From contig JAHENF010000009.1 of the NCBI GenBank assembly GCA_024643255.1, positions 1 to 64,000 on the forward strand: a DNA stretch of 64,000 nucleotides, in the 5' to 3' direction. The DNA comes from Ilumatobacteraceae bacterium. GTDB taxonomy: Bacteria; Actinomycetota; Acidimicrobiia; Acidimicrobiales; Ilumatobacteraceae. Of this stretch, positions 18,008-28,973 are shown in pieces. The notes below the pieces were generated by a model. That model had not been told where the DNA came from. It saw only the letters and a program-made list of their open reading frames with translations, and did no database searches. Each line of letters begins with the position of its first letter. The first letter of the stretch is position 1. A program made the position numbers and the translations under genes.

Positions 18008-19258
18008 GTGGCACTGATCGTCCAGAAGTACGGCGGCACCTCCGTCGCCGATCCCGACCGCATCCGCGCGGTGGCCGACAACGTAGCGTTCACGCGCAAG
18101 CGCGGCAATGACGTCATCGTGGTCGTGTCGGCGATGGGCAAGGCCACCGACAACCTGATCGCCCTCGCCAACTCGGTGTCGAACACGCAGCCCGGACGCG
18201 AGATGGACATGCTGCTGACCACCGGCGAGCGCGTCACGGCGGCGCTGATGACGATGGCGCTGGCCGACCGTGGCATCGACGCGGTGAGTTTCACCGGCAG
18301 CCAGGTCGGCATCATCACCGACACCGCACACCGCAAGGCCAAGATCATCGAGGTCAAGGGCGACCGTGTTCGCGACGCGATGGCGGCCGGCAAGGTCTGC
18401 GTGATCGCCGGGTTCCAGGGGGTGAGCACCGACCGGGAGATCACCACGATGGGTCGGGGTGCCTCGGACCTCACGGCATCTGCACTCGCCCAGGCGATGA
18501 ACGCCGATGCGTGTGAGATCTACACCGACGTGACCGGCGTGTTCACTGCCGACCCCCGCATCGTCCCCCAGGCCCGCAAGCTCGCCAAGGTTCATTTCGA
18601 CGAGATGCTCGAGATGGCCGGCGCCGGTTCCAAGGTGCTCGCACTGCGTTCGGTCGAGTTCGCCCGCAATCACGACGTCCCGCTCCACGTCCGTTCCGCA
18701 TTCACCTGGGAACCCGGCACGTGGGTCACCAACGAGGAGGCCTCGATGGAAGATCCGATCATCTCCGGTGTCGTCACCGACATGTCCGAAGCGAAGGTCA
18801 CCGTGTTCGGCGTCCCCGACCGGCCGGGCATCTCTGCCGCGCTGTTCGAGCCGCTCGCCGAGGCGAACGTGAACGTCGACATGATCGTGCAGAACACCTC
18901 GACCCAGGGCACGACCGACATCAGCTTCACGATGCCGATGGCCGACATGGCCGACGCCGAGCAGATCGTGTCGCGCGTCGCGTCGGAGATCGGTGCCACC
19001 GGCGTCTCGCACGACAACGACATCGCCAAGGTGTCGCTCGTCGGCGCGGGCATGAAGTCGTCGCCGGGCATCGCCGCCAAGATGTTCCGCGTGCTCGCCG
19101 ACGAAGGGGTCAACATCGAGATGATCTCGACCTCGACGATCCGCGTCTCGGTCGTCTGCGCCGCCGACGACATGGAACGCGCCGCGCGAGCGCTGCACAC
19201 CGCGTTCGGTCTCGACTCCGGCGCCGATTATTCCGCACCGCTCCCCGAACGCAAGTGA
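18008..19258 (+). CDS. lysC: aspartate kinase
   Basis: VQKYGGTSVADPDRIRAVADNV, TTGERVTAALM, FAGS-type/ACT region; 416 aa. Confidence 0.95.
   Translation: MALIVQKYGGTSVADPDRIRAVADNVAFTRKRGNDVIVVVSAMGKATDNLIALANSVSNTQPGREMDMLLTTGERVTAALMTMALADRGIDAVSFTGSQVGIITDTAHRKAKIIEVKGDRVRDAMAAGKVCVIAGFQGVSTDREITTMGRGASDLTASALAQAMNADACEIYTDVTGVFTADPRIVPQARKLAKVHFDEMLEMAGAGSKVLALRSVEFARNHDVPLHVRSAFTWEPGTWVTNEEASMEDPIISGVVTDMSEAKVTVFGVPDRPGISAALFEPLAEANVNVDMIVQNTSTQGTTDISFTMPMADMADAEQIVSRVASEIGATGVSHDNDIAKVSLVGAGMKSSPGIAAKMFRVLADEGVNIEMISTSTIRVSVVCAADDMERAARALHTAFGLDSGADYSAPLPERK
18746..19258 (+). CDS. candidate internal-start beta subunit of aspartate kinase
   Basis: In-frame ATG (MEDPIISGVVTDMSEAKVTVFGVPDRPG) preceded by GAGGAGG at 5-nt spacing; about 170 aa, comprising the ACT domains. 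Confidence 0.6.
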   Translation: MEDPIISGVVTDMSEAKVTVFGVPDRPGISAALFEPLAEANVNVDMIVQNTSTQGTTDISFTMPMADMADAEQIVSRVASEIGATGVSHDNDIAKVSLVGAGMKSSPGIAAKMFRVLADEGVNIEMISTSTIRVSVVCAADDMERAARALHTAFGLDSGADYSAPLPERK

Positions 19259-19260
19259 AC

Positions 19261-19289
19261 GTTACGCCGGTGCCTGGCACCGGCGTAAC
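19261..19289. repeat. palindromic element family 2, copy 1
   Basis: GTTACGCCGGTGCC-T-GGCACCGGCGTAAC, perfect 14-1-14. Confidence 0.9.
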
Positions 19290-19317
19290 CGGGCGGGAGT
19301 CGGCACGTCGCGATTGA

Positions 19318-20610
19318 ATGTCGTTCGTGGGAGATGTCTGGCCGCAGTTGGCACTCGTGGCCGCGTTGGTGGCGATCAACGCCGCGTTCGCCGGCACCGA
19401 GCTGGCGCTGGTGTCGCTACGCGAGAGCCAGCTCCAACGCTTGACGGAACGCTCCGCGACGGGCGCCGTGCTCGCGCGCCTGGCCCGGCAGCCGAATCAG
19501 TTCCTGGCCACCATCCAGATCGGCATCACGCTGGCCGGATTCCTGGCGTCCGCCGCCGCCGCGGTGTCGCTCGCCCAACCGCTCGAGGATCCCCTGAGCT
19601 TCCTCGGCGGTGCCGCCGAAGCAACCTCGGTGATCATCGTCACGCTGGTGCTCGCCTATTTCACGCTCGTGTTCGGCGAACTCGCGCCCAAGCGCCTCGC
19701 CATGCAACGGGCCGAGAAGTGGGGCATGGTGATGGCCAGGCCGCTCGATCTGCTGTCGACGTTGACGAAGCCGGTCGTCTGGCTGCTCTCGCGCTCCACC
19801 GACATCGCGGTCCGGCTGCTCGGAGGCGACCCCGACATGCAGCGGGAGGTCATCACCGAGGAGGAGTTGCGCGAGATGGTCGCCATCCACGAGACCTTCT
19901 CGGACGAACAGCGCCTGATCATCGACGGCGCGTTCGAGATCTCGCAACGTCGCCTCGACGAGGTCATGGTGCCGCGCAACGACGTTGAAGTCATCGATGC
20001 CGAGGCCACCTGCGCCCAGGCACTCGAGATCCTCCTGGAATCGGGTCACTCACGCGCGCCCGTCGCCGAGAAGCGCAACCTCGATCGGACCGTCGGCATG
20101 GTCCGCCTGCGGAATCTGATCGGACGGAACGAGGAACTCGTGACCACGAGGATGCGCGAGATGCCCGCGTTCCCGGACGCCGCCCGGGTTCTGACGGCGC
20201 TGCGCGAGTTCCAGACCCACCGCACCCAGATGGCGGTCGTGATCGGCGAGCACGGGCAAGCACTCGGGATCGTCACGGTCGAGGACCTGGTGGAGGAACT
20301 CGTCGGAGAAATCTACGACGAGACCGATCCGGACATGGCGAGCGTGGGCCGGGAGGCCGACGGGACGATCACACTGCCCGGGAGCTTTCCGGTCCACGAT
20401 CTCGTCGACCTCGACGTGGAGCTCCCCGGCGGGGACTTCACCACGGTCTCCGGACTGGTCCTCGACGAACTCGGCCGGTTCCCGTCGGTGGGCGAAACGC
20501 TGACCATCGGCGACTGGCGGATCGAGATCCGCTCGATCGAACATCACCGCATCCAGCAACTCGCGATCCGCCCGGCCGAACCGACGACGGCGGCGCCCCG
20601 CGAGACGTGA
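19318..20610 (+). CDS. CNNM/HlyC-CorC family transporter (DUF21 + CBS + CorC_HlyC)
   Basis: AFAGTELALVSLRESQLQRL, VMVPRNDVEVIDAEATCAQALEILLESGHSRAPV, VTVEDLVEELVGEIYDETD. Confidence 0.92.
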   Translation: MSFVGDVWPQLALVAALVAINAAFAGTELALVSLRESQLQRLTERSATGAVLARLARQPNQFLATIQIGITLAGFLASAAAAVSLAQPLEDPLSFLGGAAEATSVIIVTLVLAYFTLVFGELAPKRLAMQRAEKWGMVMARPLDLLSTLTKPVVWLLSRSTDIAVRLLGGDPDMQREVITEEELREMVAIHETFSDEQRLIIDGAFEISQRRLDEVMVPRNDVEVIDAEATCAQALEILLESGHSRAPVAEKRNLDRTVGMVRLRNLIGRNEELVTTRMREMPAFPDAARVLTALREFQTHRTQMAVVIGEHGQALGIVTVEDLVEELVGEIYDETDPDMASVGREADGTITLPGSFPVHDLVDLDVELPGGDFTTVSGLVLDELGRFPSVGETLTIGDWRIEIRSIEHHRIQQLAIRPAEPTTAAPRET

Positions 20611-20613
20611 CGA

Positions 20614-22584
<1,971 letters not shown>

Positions 22585-22585
22585 T

Positions 22586-22864
22586 TCAGCAGACGCAAGG
22601 GCTCGAACCGCACTTCGGGCAACCGGCGGCGTAGCGGGCGACCGCTTCGTTCAGATCGACGCCTTGTTGATTGGCGAGCGTCGCAACCCAGGCGACCACG
22701 TCACCGAACTCGTGCACGCGCTCCTCGTGGGTGCCCTTGCGGACCGCCTGAGCGAGTTCACCGATCTCTTCGGTCAGCCAGGCAACGGTCGCGGACACGC
22801 CGCGTTCACGGTCGCGGTCGCCGTAGGTCCGCTCGATGACGTCTTGCAGCTCCGCGAAGTCCAT
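22586..22864 (-). CDS. MazG-like nucleotide pyrophosphohydrolase with C-terminal Cys knuckle
   Basis: LTEEIGELAQAVRKGTHEERVHEFGDVVAWVATLANQQGVDLNEAV + CPKCGSSPCVC. Confidence 0.85.
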   Translation of the reverse strand: MDFAELQDVIERTYGDRDRERGVSATVAWLTEEIGELAQAVRKGTHEERVHEFGDVVAWVATLANQQGVDLNEAVARYAAGCPKCGSSPCVC

Positions 22865-22900
22865 GCAGGGCGACGGTAGCTCGCGGCGGCGACCGGCGAA

Positions 22901-24628
22901 TCAGGATTCGGCGCCGACGCGCAGCCCGTGTTCGAAGCGCTCATGGAACTCGACCATGCGCGGGTCGGCGTTGAGGACGACGAGATACGAGTCGAGGCCG
23001 CGGGTCGATGTCACCCGGGTCATTGCCGCGTACGCGAGACGACGAGACCGCGCCTCCATCCCGATGCCGAGCACGACGGCCGGGCTCTCCCAGCCCTTGA
23101 ACGCATGCACGGTGCATCCCTTCACGGCATCGGCGTCGGGCCAGAACCTCGACTTGCTCCGCTGGCGCTCGTCGGGGTCGCGGCTGTAGAGGTGATGCAC
23201 TGGGTATCCCGCCGCTTCGATCACGGCGGCAGCGGCGAGGCCGTCGTGGTGGTACTCACACAGATACACGACGTCGCGCGGGGCGAGCGTCGGATTCTCG
23301 TGCAGCAGGCGAACGACTTCCCGCCCGAGGTCGACGCCGAGATCGGCGACCCGCTCGACGTTGCACCACGACCGTTGGGCCGACGACATCTCGCCCACGA
23401 CCGCAGCTTGATCGGCAGGAATGGCAGGAACCGCTGCGTCGTCGGCCACATATTCACGGGCGAACAGGTTCGTCGACTCGATCAGTTCCGGCGCCATGCG
23501 GTACGAACCGCTCATCTCGATCCACGGCTCGGTGAACCCCGCCAGCTCCAGCGTGGTCGGCGTCGCCCAGCTCGACTTGCCGTACAGGTCGACGGTCGGA
23601 TCGGCGACGAGCAGCATCTCGCCACCGGGTTGCAGCACGCGTTCACGCAGCAGGTTCCACCACTGCAAGCGGAAGTCCTGGCCCTCGTCGACGAGCACGG
23701 CGTCATACGAACGGTCGAATCCGCGACGCAACACCTCCTCGGTCTTCACGACGATCTTCTCCGGCCAGGTCCCCCGCGCTGGTTCGTCGGCAACGACGCC
23801 CGCATCGGCCGCATCATCGACGACCCGCGAGCAGAAGGTGTGGAAACTCGTGCACGTCACGCGAGCCGGGTTGGCACCGTATTCGGCGCAGCGCTCGACG
23901 ACGAGGTTGCGCAACCGATGCGCCAGGGTGAGGTTGAAGCACAGCACCAACACGCTCTTGCCCTCGGCCGCGAGCCGGGCGGCGCGAGCGGTGAGGGCGA
24001 ACGACTTGCCACACCCGGGGGGACCGGTGACACCGCGAATCCTCGAACCCTTGGGATTGGCCGCCACCATTCGAGCATCGGCGCTGAGTTGCACCGGTGT
24101 GACCATTCCGTGCGACACACCGTCGATGACGACTTGGTGATGCAACCGACGAATCGACTCCGCCGAGACACTCGATCCGGGCGGCGCCATCACGACGGCT
24201 GACAGGTGTTCGGTCATCGCGTCGGCGCCCCAGACCGCGGATGTCCGGTCGGGCGAGGTCGCCGCGGCCGGGAGCAGGCTCTTGGCCTCCGTGGTCGAGC
24301 GGTCGGGCACGACCACTGCGATGCGCACGGCCGGCCCGGGGTCGCGACCGTCACCGGGGAGCGAGAAGAACTGGTCGACGATCGTGTCGCGGTGCCGATG
24401 CGCCGTTCTGACCACGTTGTCCGATCCCGTCCAGACGTCGACGACGATGACGCCGTGACGATCATGGACGAGCACGAAATCGGGCACGTCCTGGCCGACC
24501 AGCGGGCGGCTGTAGACCGTCCAGTCGTCGTCGAGCAGAGCAAGGTTGCGAGCGATCTCGAACGCGTCACCGTCGAGCGGATCGAGCAGTTCGTCGAGAT
24601 GATCGAAGGACGGTTGGAACGTGGCCAC
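22901..24628 (-). CDS. SF1 (UvrD-like) helicase with N-terminal NERD-like domain
   Basis: GPPGCGKSFAL Walker A, DAVLVDEGQDF motif II, SYRMAPELI, VHAFKGWESPAVVLG, YAAMTRV; N-terminal VPDFVLVHDRHGVIVVDVWTGS resembles NERD. Confidence 0.8.
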   Translation of the reverse strand: MATFQPSFDHLDELLDPLDGDAFEIARNLALLDDDWTVYSRPLVGQDVPDFVLVHDRHGVIVVDVWTGSDNVVRTAHRHRDTIVDQFFSLPGDGRDPGPAVRIAVVVPDRSTTEAKSLLPAAATSPDRTSAVWGADAMTEHLSAVVMAPPGSSVSAESIRRLHHQVVIDGVSHGMVTPVQLSADARMVAANPKGSRIRGVTGPPGCGKSFALTARAARLAAEGKSVLVLCFNLTLAHRLRNLVVERCAEYGANPARVTCTSFHTFCSRVVDDAADAGVVADEPARGTWPEKIVVKTEEVLRRGFDRSYDAVLVDEGQDFRLQWWNLLRERVLQPGGEMLLVADPTVDLYGKSSWATPTTLELAGFTEPWIEMSGSYRMAPELIESTNLFAREYVADDAAVPAIPADQAAVVGEMSSAQRSWCNVERVADLGVDLGREVVRLLHENPTLAPRDVVYLCEYHHDGLAAAAVIEAAGYPVHHLYSRDPDERQRSKSRFWPDADAVKGCTVHAFKGWESPAVVLGIGMEARSRRLAYAAMTRVTSTRGLDSYLVVLNADPRMVEFHERFEHGLRVGAES

Positions 24629-24916
24629 AAGGACCCCCTGACTCTGGCGGACGCAGCGTCATCGGCAACTCTTCGAGGCGACTTGAGGAATTTCTGTCGA
24701 GAACTTGCGGCGGAGCTGACGGTTCGGGCCCGAAGCGTCCATGAACACGGTGGGAGCAGCCGAAAACATGCTCAACTCTTTCGGGAATCCACCGCTGACG
24801 CGTACGGATTCCAGACGCCTTCGGGATCGTGCGATGAGTTTCGGCGCGACCCGTGCGCGCTCAGACTCATCGCTACGGAGGGCAGGCATCGAGGTGCCCG
24901 ACTTGCAGACACCTCG

Positions 24917-24994
24917 TGGTCGGGGTGAGAGGATTTGAACCTCCGGCCTCCACGTCCCGAACGTGGCGCGCTAACCAAGCTGCGCTACACCCCG
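24917..24994 (-). tRNA. tRNA-Pro (anticodon CGG), CCA encoded
   Basis: Reverse strand CGGGGTG...TTAGCGC...CCACG-TTCGGGA-CGTGG...GGTTCAAATCC...CACCCCG-A-CCA; full cloverleaf. Confidence 0.95.
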
Positions 24995-25009
24995 TAGCGG
25001 CTGGCCATG

Positions 25010-25498
25010 CTATCCAGCGGTTGCGGGTTCTTCCTCGGCCGATTCCGCGACCGCTGCGTCGGCGGAATCGTCCGGCAGCGGGACCATCGGTTCGACGCCG
25101 GCGGCATCGGCCGGGAGGCCTTCGGTGTACCGCCCCCCTGCGGCCAGGGCATCGGCCGCACGGCGCAGGCGGAGGGCGTCGAGCGGCTTGACCAGCCAGC
25201 CCTCAGCTCCGCTGCGTCGCGCCAGGTGGATGTCCGCAGCACGATCGAGGAGCATCAGCACACGGACGTGCTCGACGGCGCCGGCCGACTCGTCGAGACG
25301 CAGTGCCATCGTCACCGCCATGCCACCCATCGAGCCGACCTGCAGGTCGAGGATCGCGAGATCCGGCGTCTGCTTCTTCACCTCGCCGGCGACGGCACGG
25401 CCCTCGCGGCACACGGTGAAATGGACGTCGTCGTCGCCGAGCGCGGCGACGACATCGTCGACGATCCAGTCGGCATCGGTTGCAAGCAGGATGTGCAC
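25010..25498 (-). CDS. response-regulator receiver domain protein
   Basis: MHILLATDADWIVDDVVAALGD..., PDLAILDLQVGSMGG, GAEGWLVKPLDALRLRRA; acidic C-tail. Confidence 0.75.
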   Translation of the reverse strand: MHILLATDADWIVDDVVAALGDDDVHFTVCREGRAVAGEVKKQTPDLAILDLQVGSMGGMAVTMALRLDESAGAVEHVRVLMLLDRAADIHLARRSGAEGWLVKPLDALRLRRAADALAAGGRYTEGLPADAAGVEPMVPLPDDSADAAVAESAEEEPATAG

Positions 25499-25508
25499 GG
25501 CCCAGACG

Positions 25509-26624
25509 CTACCGCTCGACGATCGGATGGTCGAAGAGATGCGCCGCGATCGTCCGCAGACCGTCGAGATCGTGGACGTCGCGGTCGAGCAGAGGCAGGA
25601 CGACGACGCGCTCGTCACCGGCCACCTTCGCCAGCGGATCGATCACCGCGAGCTCGCGTTCGCGCAGCGTGCGAAGGTCGGCAACGTTGCGCCACAGCGC
25701 GGCAAGACCGGGCGCTCCCGCAGCCGCTGCATCAACCGACGCGTCCAGTGCGTCATCCGCCGAGCCCTCGCCGAACGCGGGGTGCGCACGGTTGACGATC
25801 GCCGCGGTGACGTCGATGCCCTGCTCGACGAGTTGATCGACGAACCAGACGGCCTCCGCGATCGTGTCGTGGCGCGCCGAGGCGACGACGACGAACGACG
25901 TCTCGGGGGCCCTGATCAGTGCGATCACGTCGTCGGCACGTTCACGGAACCCGGTCTCCATCCCAGCGAACGCCTGGAAGAACGCGACCGAATCGGCCAA
26001 CACGTCGGATCCGACCACCCGGCCGACCGCCCGCAGGATCGGCTGGGTCGCCGTCCCGATCACCTTCAGACCGCTGCGGGCAGGGAGCATGAGCAGCTTG
26101 AAGAGCCGGTGGTCGAGGAAGCGCGACAGCACACCGGGCGCATCGAGGAAATCGAGGGCGTTGCGGCTCGGTGGTGTGTCGACGACGACGAGGTCGAATC
26201 GATCGTCGGCGTGGAGTGCGTGCAGCATCTCGGCGGCCATGTACTCCTGGGTGCCGCTCAGGGCGCCGGCGATGTTGCGGTAGAACGCGTTGTCGAGGAT
26301 CCGATCGACCTGTTCGTCGTTCTCGGCGTTCGCCCGCACGATCCCGTCGAACGTGGCGGCGGTGTCGAGCATCATCGCCCACAGCTCACCGGTCGAGTCG
26401 TCGAGTTCGATGCGCTGCGGCTCGGAAGCCAACCCGTCGACGAGGCCGAGTGCGTCGGCGAGACGCCGGGCCGGGTCGATCGTCACGACGACCGCGCGGC
26501 GTCCCCGGCGCGCGGCCTCGAGCCCGAGTACCGCGGCCGTCGTTGTCTTGCCGACACCGCCGGAACCACAGCACACGATCACCGACGACGCCTCGATCAG
26601 GTCGTCGGCTGCCGGCGCGCTCAC
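25509..26624 (-). CDS. ArsA/Get3-like ATPase (second of pair)
   Basis: VIVCCGSGGVGKTTTAAVLGLEAARRGRRAVVVTIDPARRLADALG; LVVVDTPPSRNALDFLDAPG. Confidence 0.88.
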   Translation of the reverse strand: MSAPAADDLIEASSVIVCCGSGGVGKTTTAAVLGLEAARRGRRAVVVTIDPARRLADALGLVDGLASEPQRIELDDSTGELWAMMLDTAATFDGIVRANAENDEQVDRILDNAFYRNIAGALSGTQEYMAAEMLHALHADDRFDLVVVDTPPSRNALDFLDAPGVLSRFLDHRLFKLLMLPARSGLKVIGTATQPILRAVGRVVGSDVLADSVAFFQAFAGMETGFRERADDVIALIRAPETSFVVVASARHDTIAEAVWFVDQLVEQGIDVTAAIVNRAHPAFGEGSADDALDASVDAAAAGAPGLAALWRNVADLRTLRERELAVIDPLAKVAGDERVVVLPLLDRDVHDLDGLRTIAAHLFDHPIVER

Positions 26625-27523
26625 GTCGGTCCGTCCTCGTGCACAGCGAGCACTGTGGCCAACTCGTCGATGTCGTCGGGCGTCAGCCCCGCGACGAGTT
26701 TCGCCGGCAGCACGATCTGCGGGATCGGCAACTGATCGGTGAGGCGGGCCAGTTCCTGCGCCTCCATCTGGCGACGCGACCTCCGGAAGGCCGCCGCGTC
26801 GACGAGCGCCTCGGCGACCTCGGGCTCGAGACCAGCAACCAGCGACGCGGTCGCCGACTCGTCAGGGAGGTCGACCCCGTCGTCGACGCCGTTGACCACC
26901 ACCGGGCCGAGTTGCACCCCGACCTGGTCCTCCAGCGCGAAGGCCGTCTCGATCACCTCGTTCACCGGCGTGGTCTCCGCCAGTGTCACGAGCACCACCT
27001 GGCAACGCTGCGGGTCGTGGAGCAGTTCGAGCACGTCGTCGGCCTGCGCTCGGACCGGCCCGGACCTGACCGAGTCGGCCAGGCCGGCCGCCGAAGTGAG
27101 AAACGTGATCGCATGGCCGGCCGCCGGACCGTCGACGACGATCAGGTCGTACTGGCCCGACCGATCGAGTTGCTTGATCTTGCCGAGCACGACGATGTCG
27201 TCGATGCCCGGTGCCGCGGTGCCGACCATGTCGATCACCCCGGTGCGGTTGAGTCGCTTCGCGATGCGGGCGAAACCATTGTCACGCAGGTATTCGTCGA
27301 GCGCGTCGGGGGCGGAGATCGGCAACACCTCGAGGTCGGGGACGAGTTCGGCGAGCGCCGGTTTGCCGTCGAGTTCGACGACCAGCACACGTTGGCCGGC
27401 ACGGGATGCGGCGCGGGCGATCACAGCCGTTACCGTGGTCTTCCCCACACCCCCCTTGCCCGCCACGACGACGACTCGAGCGGCGGTCAACGATTGCAGC
27501 GGATATTCGCTCTCCGGAGGCAC
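26621..27523 (-). CDS. ArsA/Get3-like ATPase (first of pair)
   Basis: VVVVAGKGGVGKTTVTAVIARAASRAGQRVLVVELDGKPAL; ATGA overlap with next gene. Confidence 0.85.
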   Translation of the reverse strand: MPPESEYPLQSLTAARVVVVAGKGGVGKTTVTAVIARAASRAGQRVLVVELDGKPALAELVPDLEVLPISAPDALDEYLRDNGFARIAKRLNRTGVIDMVGTAAPGIDDIVVLGKIKQLDRSGQYDLIVVDGPAAGHAITFLTSAAGLADSVRSGPVRAQADDVLELLHDPQRCQVVLVTLAETTPVNEVIETAFALEDQVGVQLGPVVVNGVDDGVDLPDESATASLVAGLEPEVAEALVDAAAFRRSRRQMEAQELARLTDQLPIPQIVLPAKLVAGLTPDDIDELATVLAVHEDGPT

Positions 27524-27525
27524 CT

Positions 27526-28953
27526 TTGCGCAGACTAGCGATCAGCATCCTCACGCTGATGGCCGGGCTGACTCTCGTCGGCCCGTCCGTCCATGCGCAG
27601 AGCGGCGACACCGTGCCACCGAGCACGGCGGCCGACGATGCGGCGCCCGACGACGTGGGTCGTGTCGACGTCCTCCAGGTGAGCGGCTTCATCGATCCGA
27701 TCCTCGTCGACGCGATCGGCCAGGCGATCGATCGCGCCGACACCGAAGGGTCGCAGGCCCTGATCCTGCAGGTCAACAGCGATGCCACCGTGGTCGGCGA
27801 CGACGTGATCGAGGACCTGCTCGTCCGAGTCGCCAACGCGCCGATCCCGATCGGTATCTGGGTCGGGCCGAGCGGCGCCCGGTTCTACGGCACCGCCGCC
27901 CAACTCCTCGCGGTCGCCGACGTCACCGGCATGGCACCCGGCGCCCGCGTCGGCTACATCGGGGTGCCCCTCGATCCGGCCGGACTCCCCGAGGGCGTGT
28001 CGGTCGACTTCGGCATCGCGGAGGACCGGCTGCGCAACGGTTCGGTCGGATTGTCCGACGCCCGCACGCTCGACATCTTCAAGCAGCGCGTCGACGACGA
28101 AGGCGTCCCGACGATCAGCAACATGTTGCAGGCGATGAACGGATACGAGGAGAACGGCGTCGTCGTCGCGACCACCAAGCTGGTGGTGCTCGGTGACGGA
28201 TCGACGCGTTTCGACACGATTTCCGTGGTGCGCTTCTCGAAGCTGACGCTGCTCGATCAGCTGTTCCACACCGTGGCCAGCACGCCGGTGGCCTACCTGC
28301 TGCTGTTGATCGGTCTCGCGTTGCTCGTGTTCGAGTTCTTCACCGCCGGGGTCGGACTCGCGGGGGCTATCGGCGCGGTCTCCACCGTGCTCGCCTTCAC
28401 CGGTCTCGCCGTCCTGCCCACGCAACCGTGGGCAGTCGCACTGATCATGGTGGCGATGTTGGCGTTCGCCATCGACGTACAGGTCGGCATTCCCAGGTTC
28501 TGGACCGGCGTCGGCATCGTGCTCACGATCATCGGGAGCTGGTTCCTGTTCGAGCCGGTCCCGGGATCGTCGATGCGGGTGCCGTGGCTCGCCCTGATCG
28601 TGGGCGTCGGCGGCATCATGCTGACGTTCATCGTCGGCATGCCGTCGATGGTGCGCACCCGGTTCGCCACGCCGACGATCGGCCGCGAGTGGATGATCGG
28701 CCAGCAGGGAACCGCCATTGGCGCCATCGATCCGGAGGGCATCGTCGAAGTCGACGGTGCCAGGTGGCGGGCGCGCACGAACCGGGCCACCCCGCTCGCT
28801 GCGGGCGATCCGCTCCGTGTTGCCGCGATCGACGGGGTGACCCTCGACGTCGAGCCGCTCGAGGGCGCCGCCCGCGACTACCGCGAGATGCGCCACAAGT
28901 CGACCGCCGAACCAGTCAAGGCCGAACCGGTCGACGCCGAGCCCACGACCTGA
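27526..28953 (+). CDS. NfeD-like membrane protein with ClpP-like N-terminal domain
   Basis: Signal peptide, GRVDVLQVSGFIDPILVDAIGQAIDRADTEGSQALILQVNS, four TM segments, C-terminal NfeD OB fold. TTG start with GGAGG upstream. Confidence 0.82.
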   Translation: MRRLAISILTLMAGLTLVGPSVHAQSGDTVPPSTAADDAAPDDVGRVDVLQVSGFIDPILVDAIGQAIDRADTEGSQALILQVNSDATVVGDDVIEDLLVRVANAPIPIGIWVGPSGARFYGTAAQLLAVADVTGMAPGARVGYIGVPLDPAGLPEGVSVDFGIAEDRLRNGSVGLSDARTLDIFKQRVDDEGVPTISNMLQAMNGYEENGVVVATTKLVVLGDGSTRFDTISVVRFSKLTLLDQLFHTVASTPVAYLLLLIGLALLVFEFFTAGVGLAGAIGAVSTVLAFTGLAVLPTQPWAVALIMVAMLAFAIDVQVGIPRFWTGVGIVLTIIGSWFLFEPVPGSSMRVPWLALIVGVGGIMLTFIVGMPSMVRTRFATPTIGREWMIGQQGTAIGAIDPEGIVEVDGARWRARTNRATPLAAGDPLRVAAIDGVTLDVEPLEGAARDYREMRHKSTAEPVKAEPVDAEPTT

Positions 28954-28973
28954 GCCCTCGACCCAACCGGGGG

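Noticed and set aside
25509-27523. Arsenic resistance operon
   Set aside because: ArsA-like ATPases occur without arsB/arsC/arsR; architecture matches the mycobacterial Rv3679-Rv3680-type pair instead.
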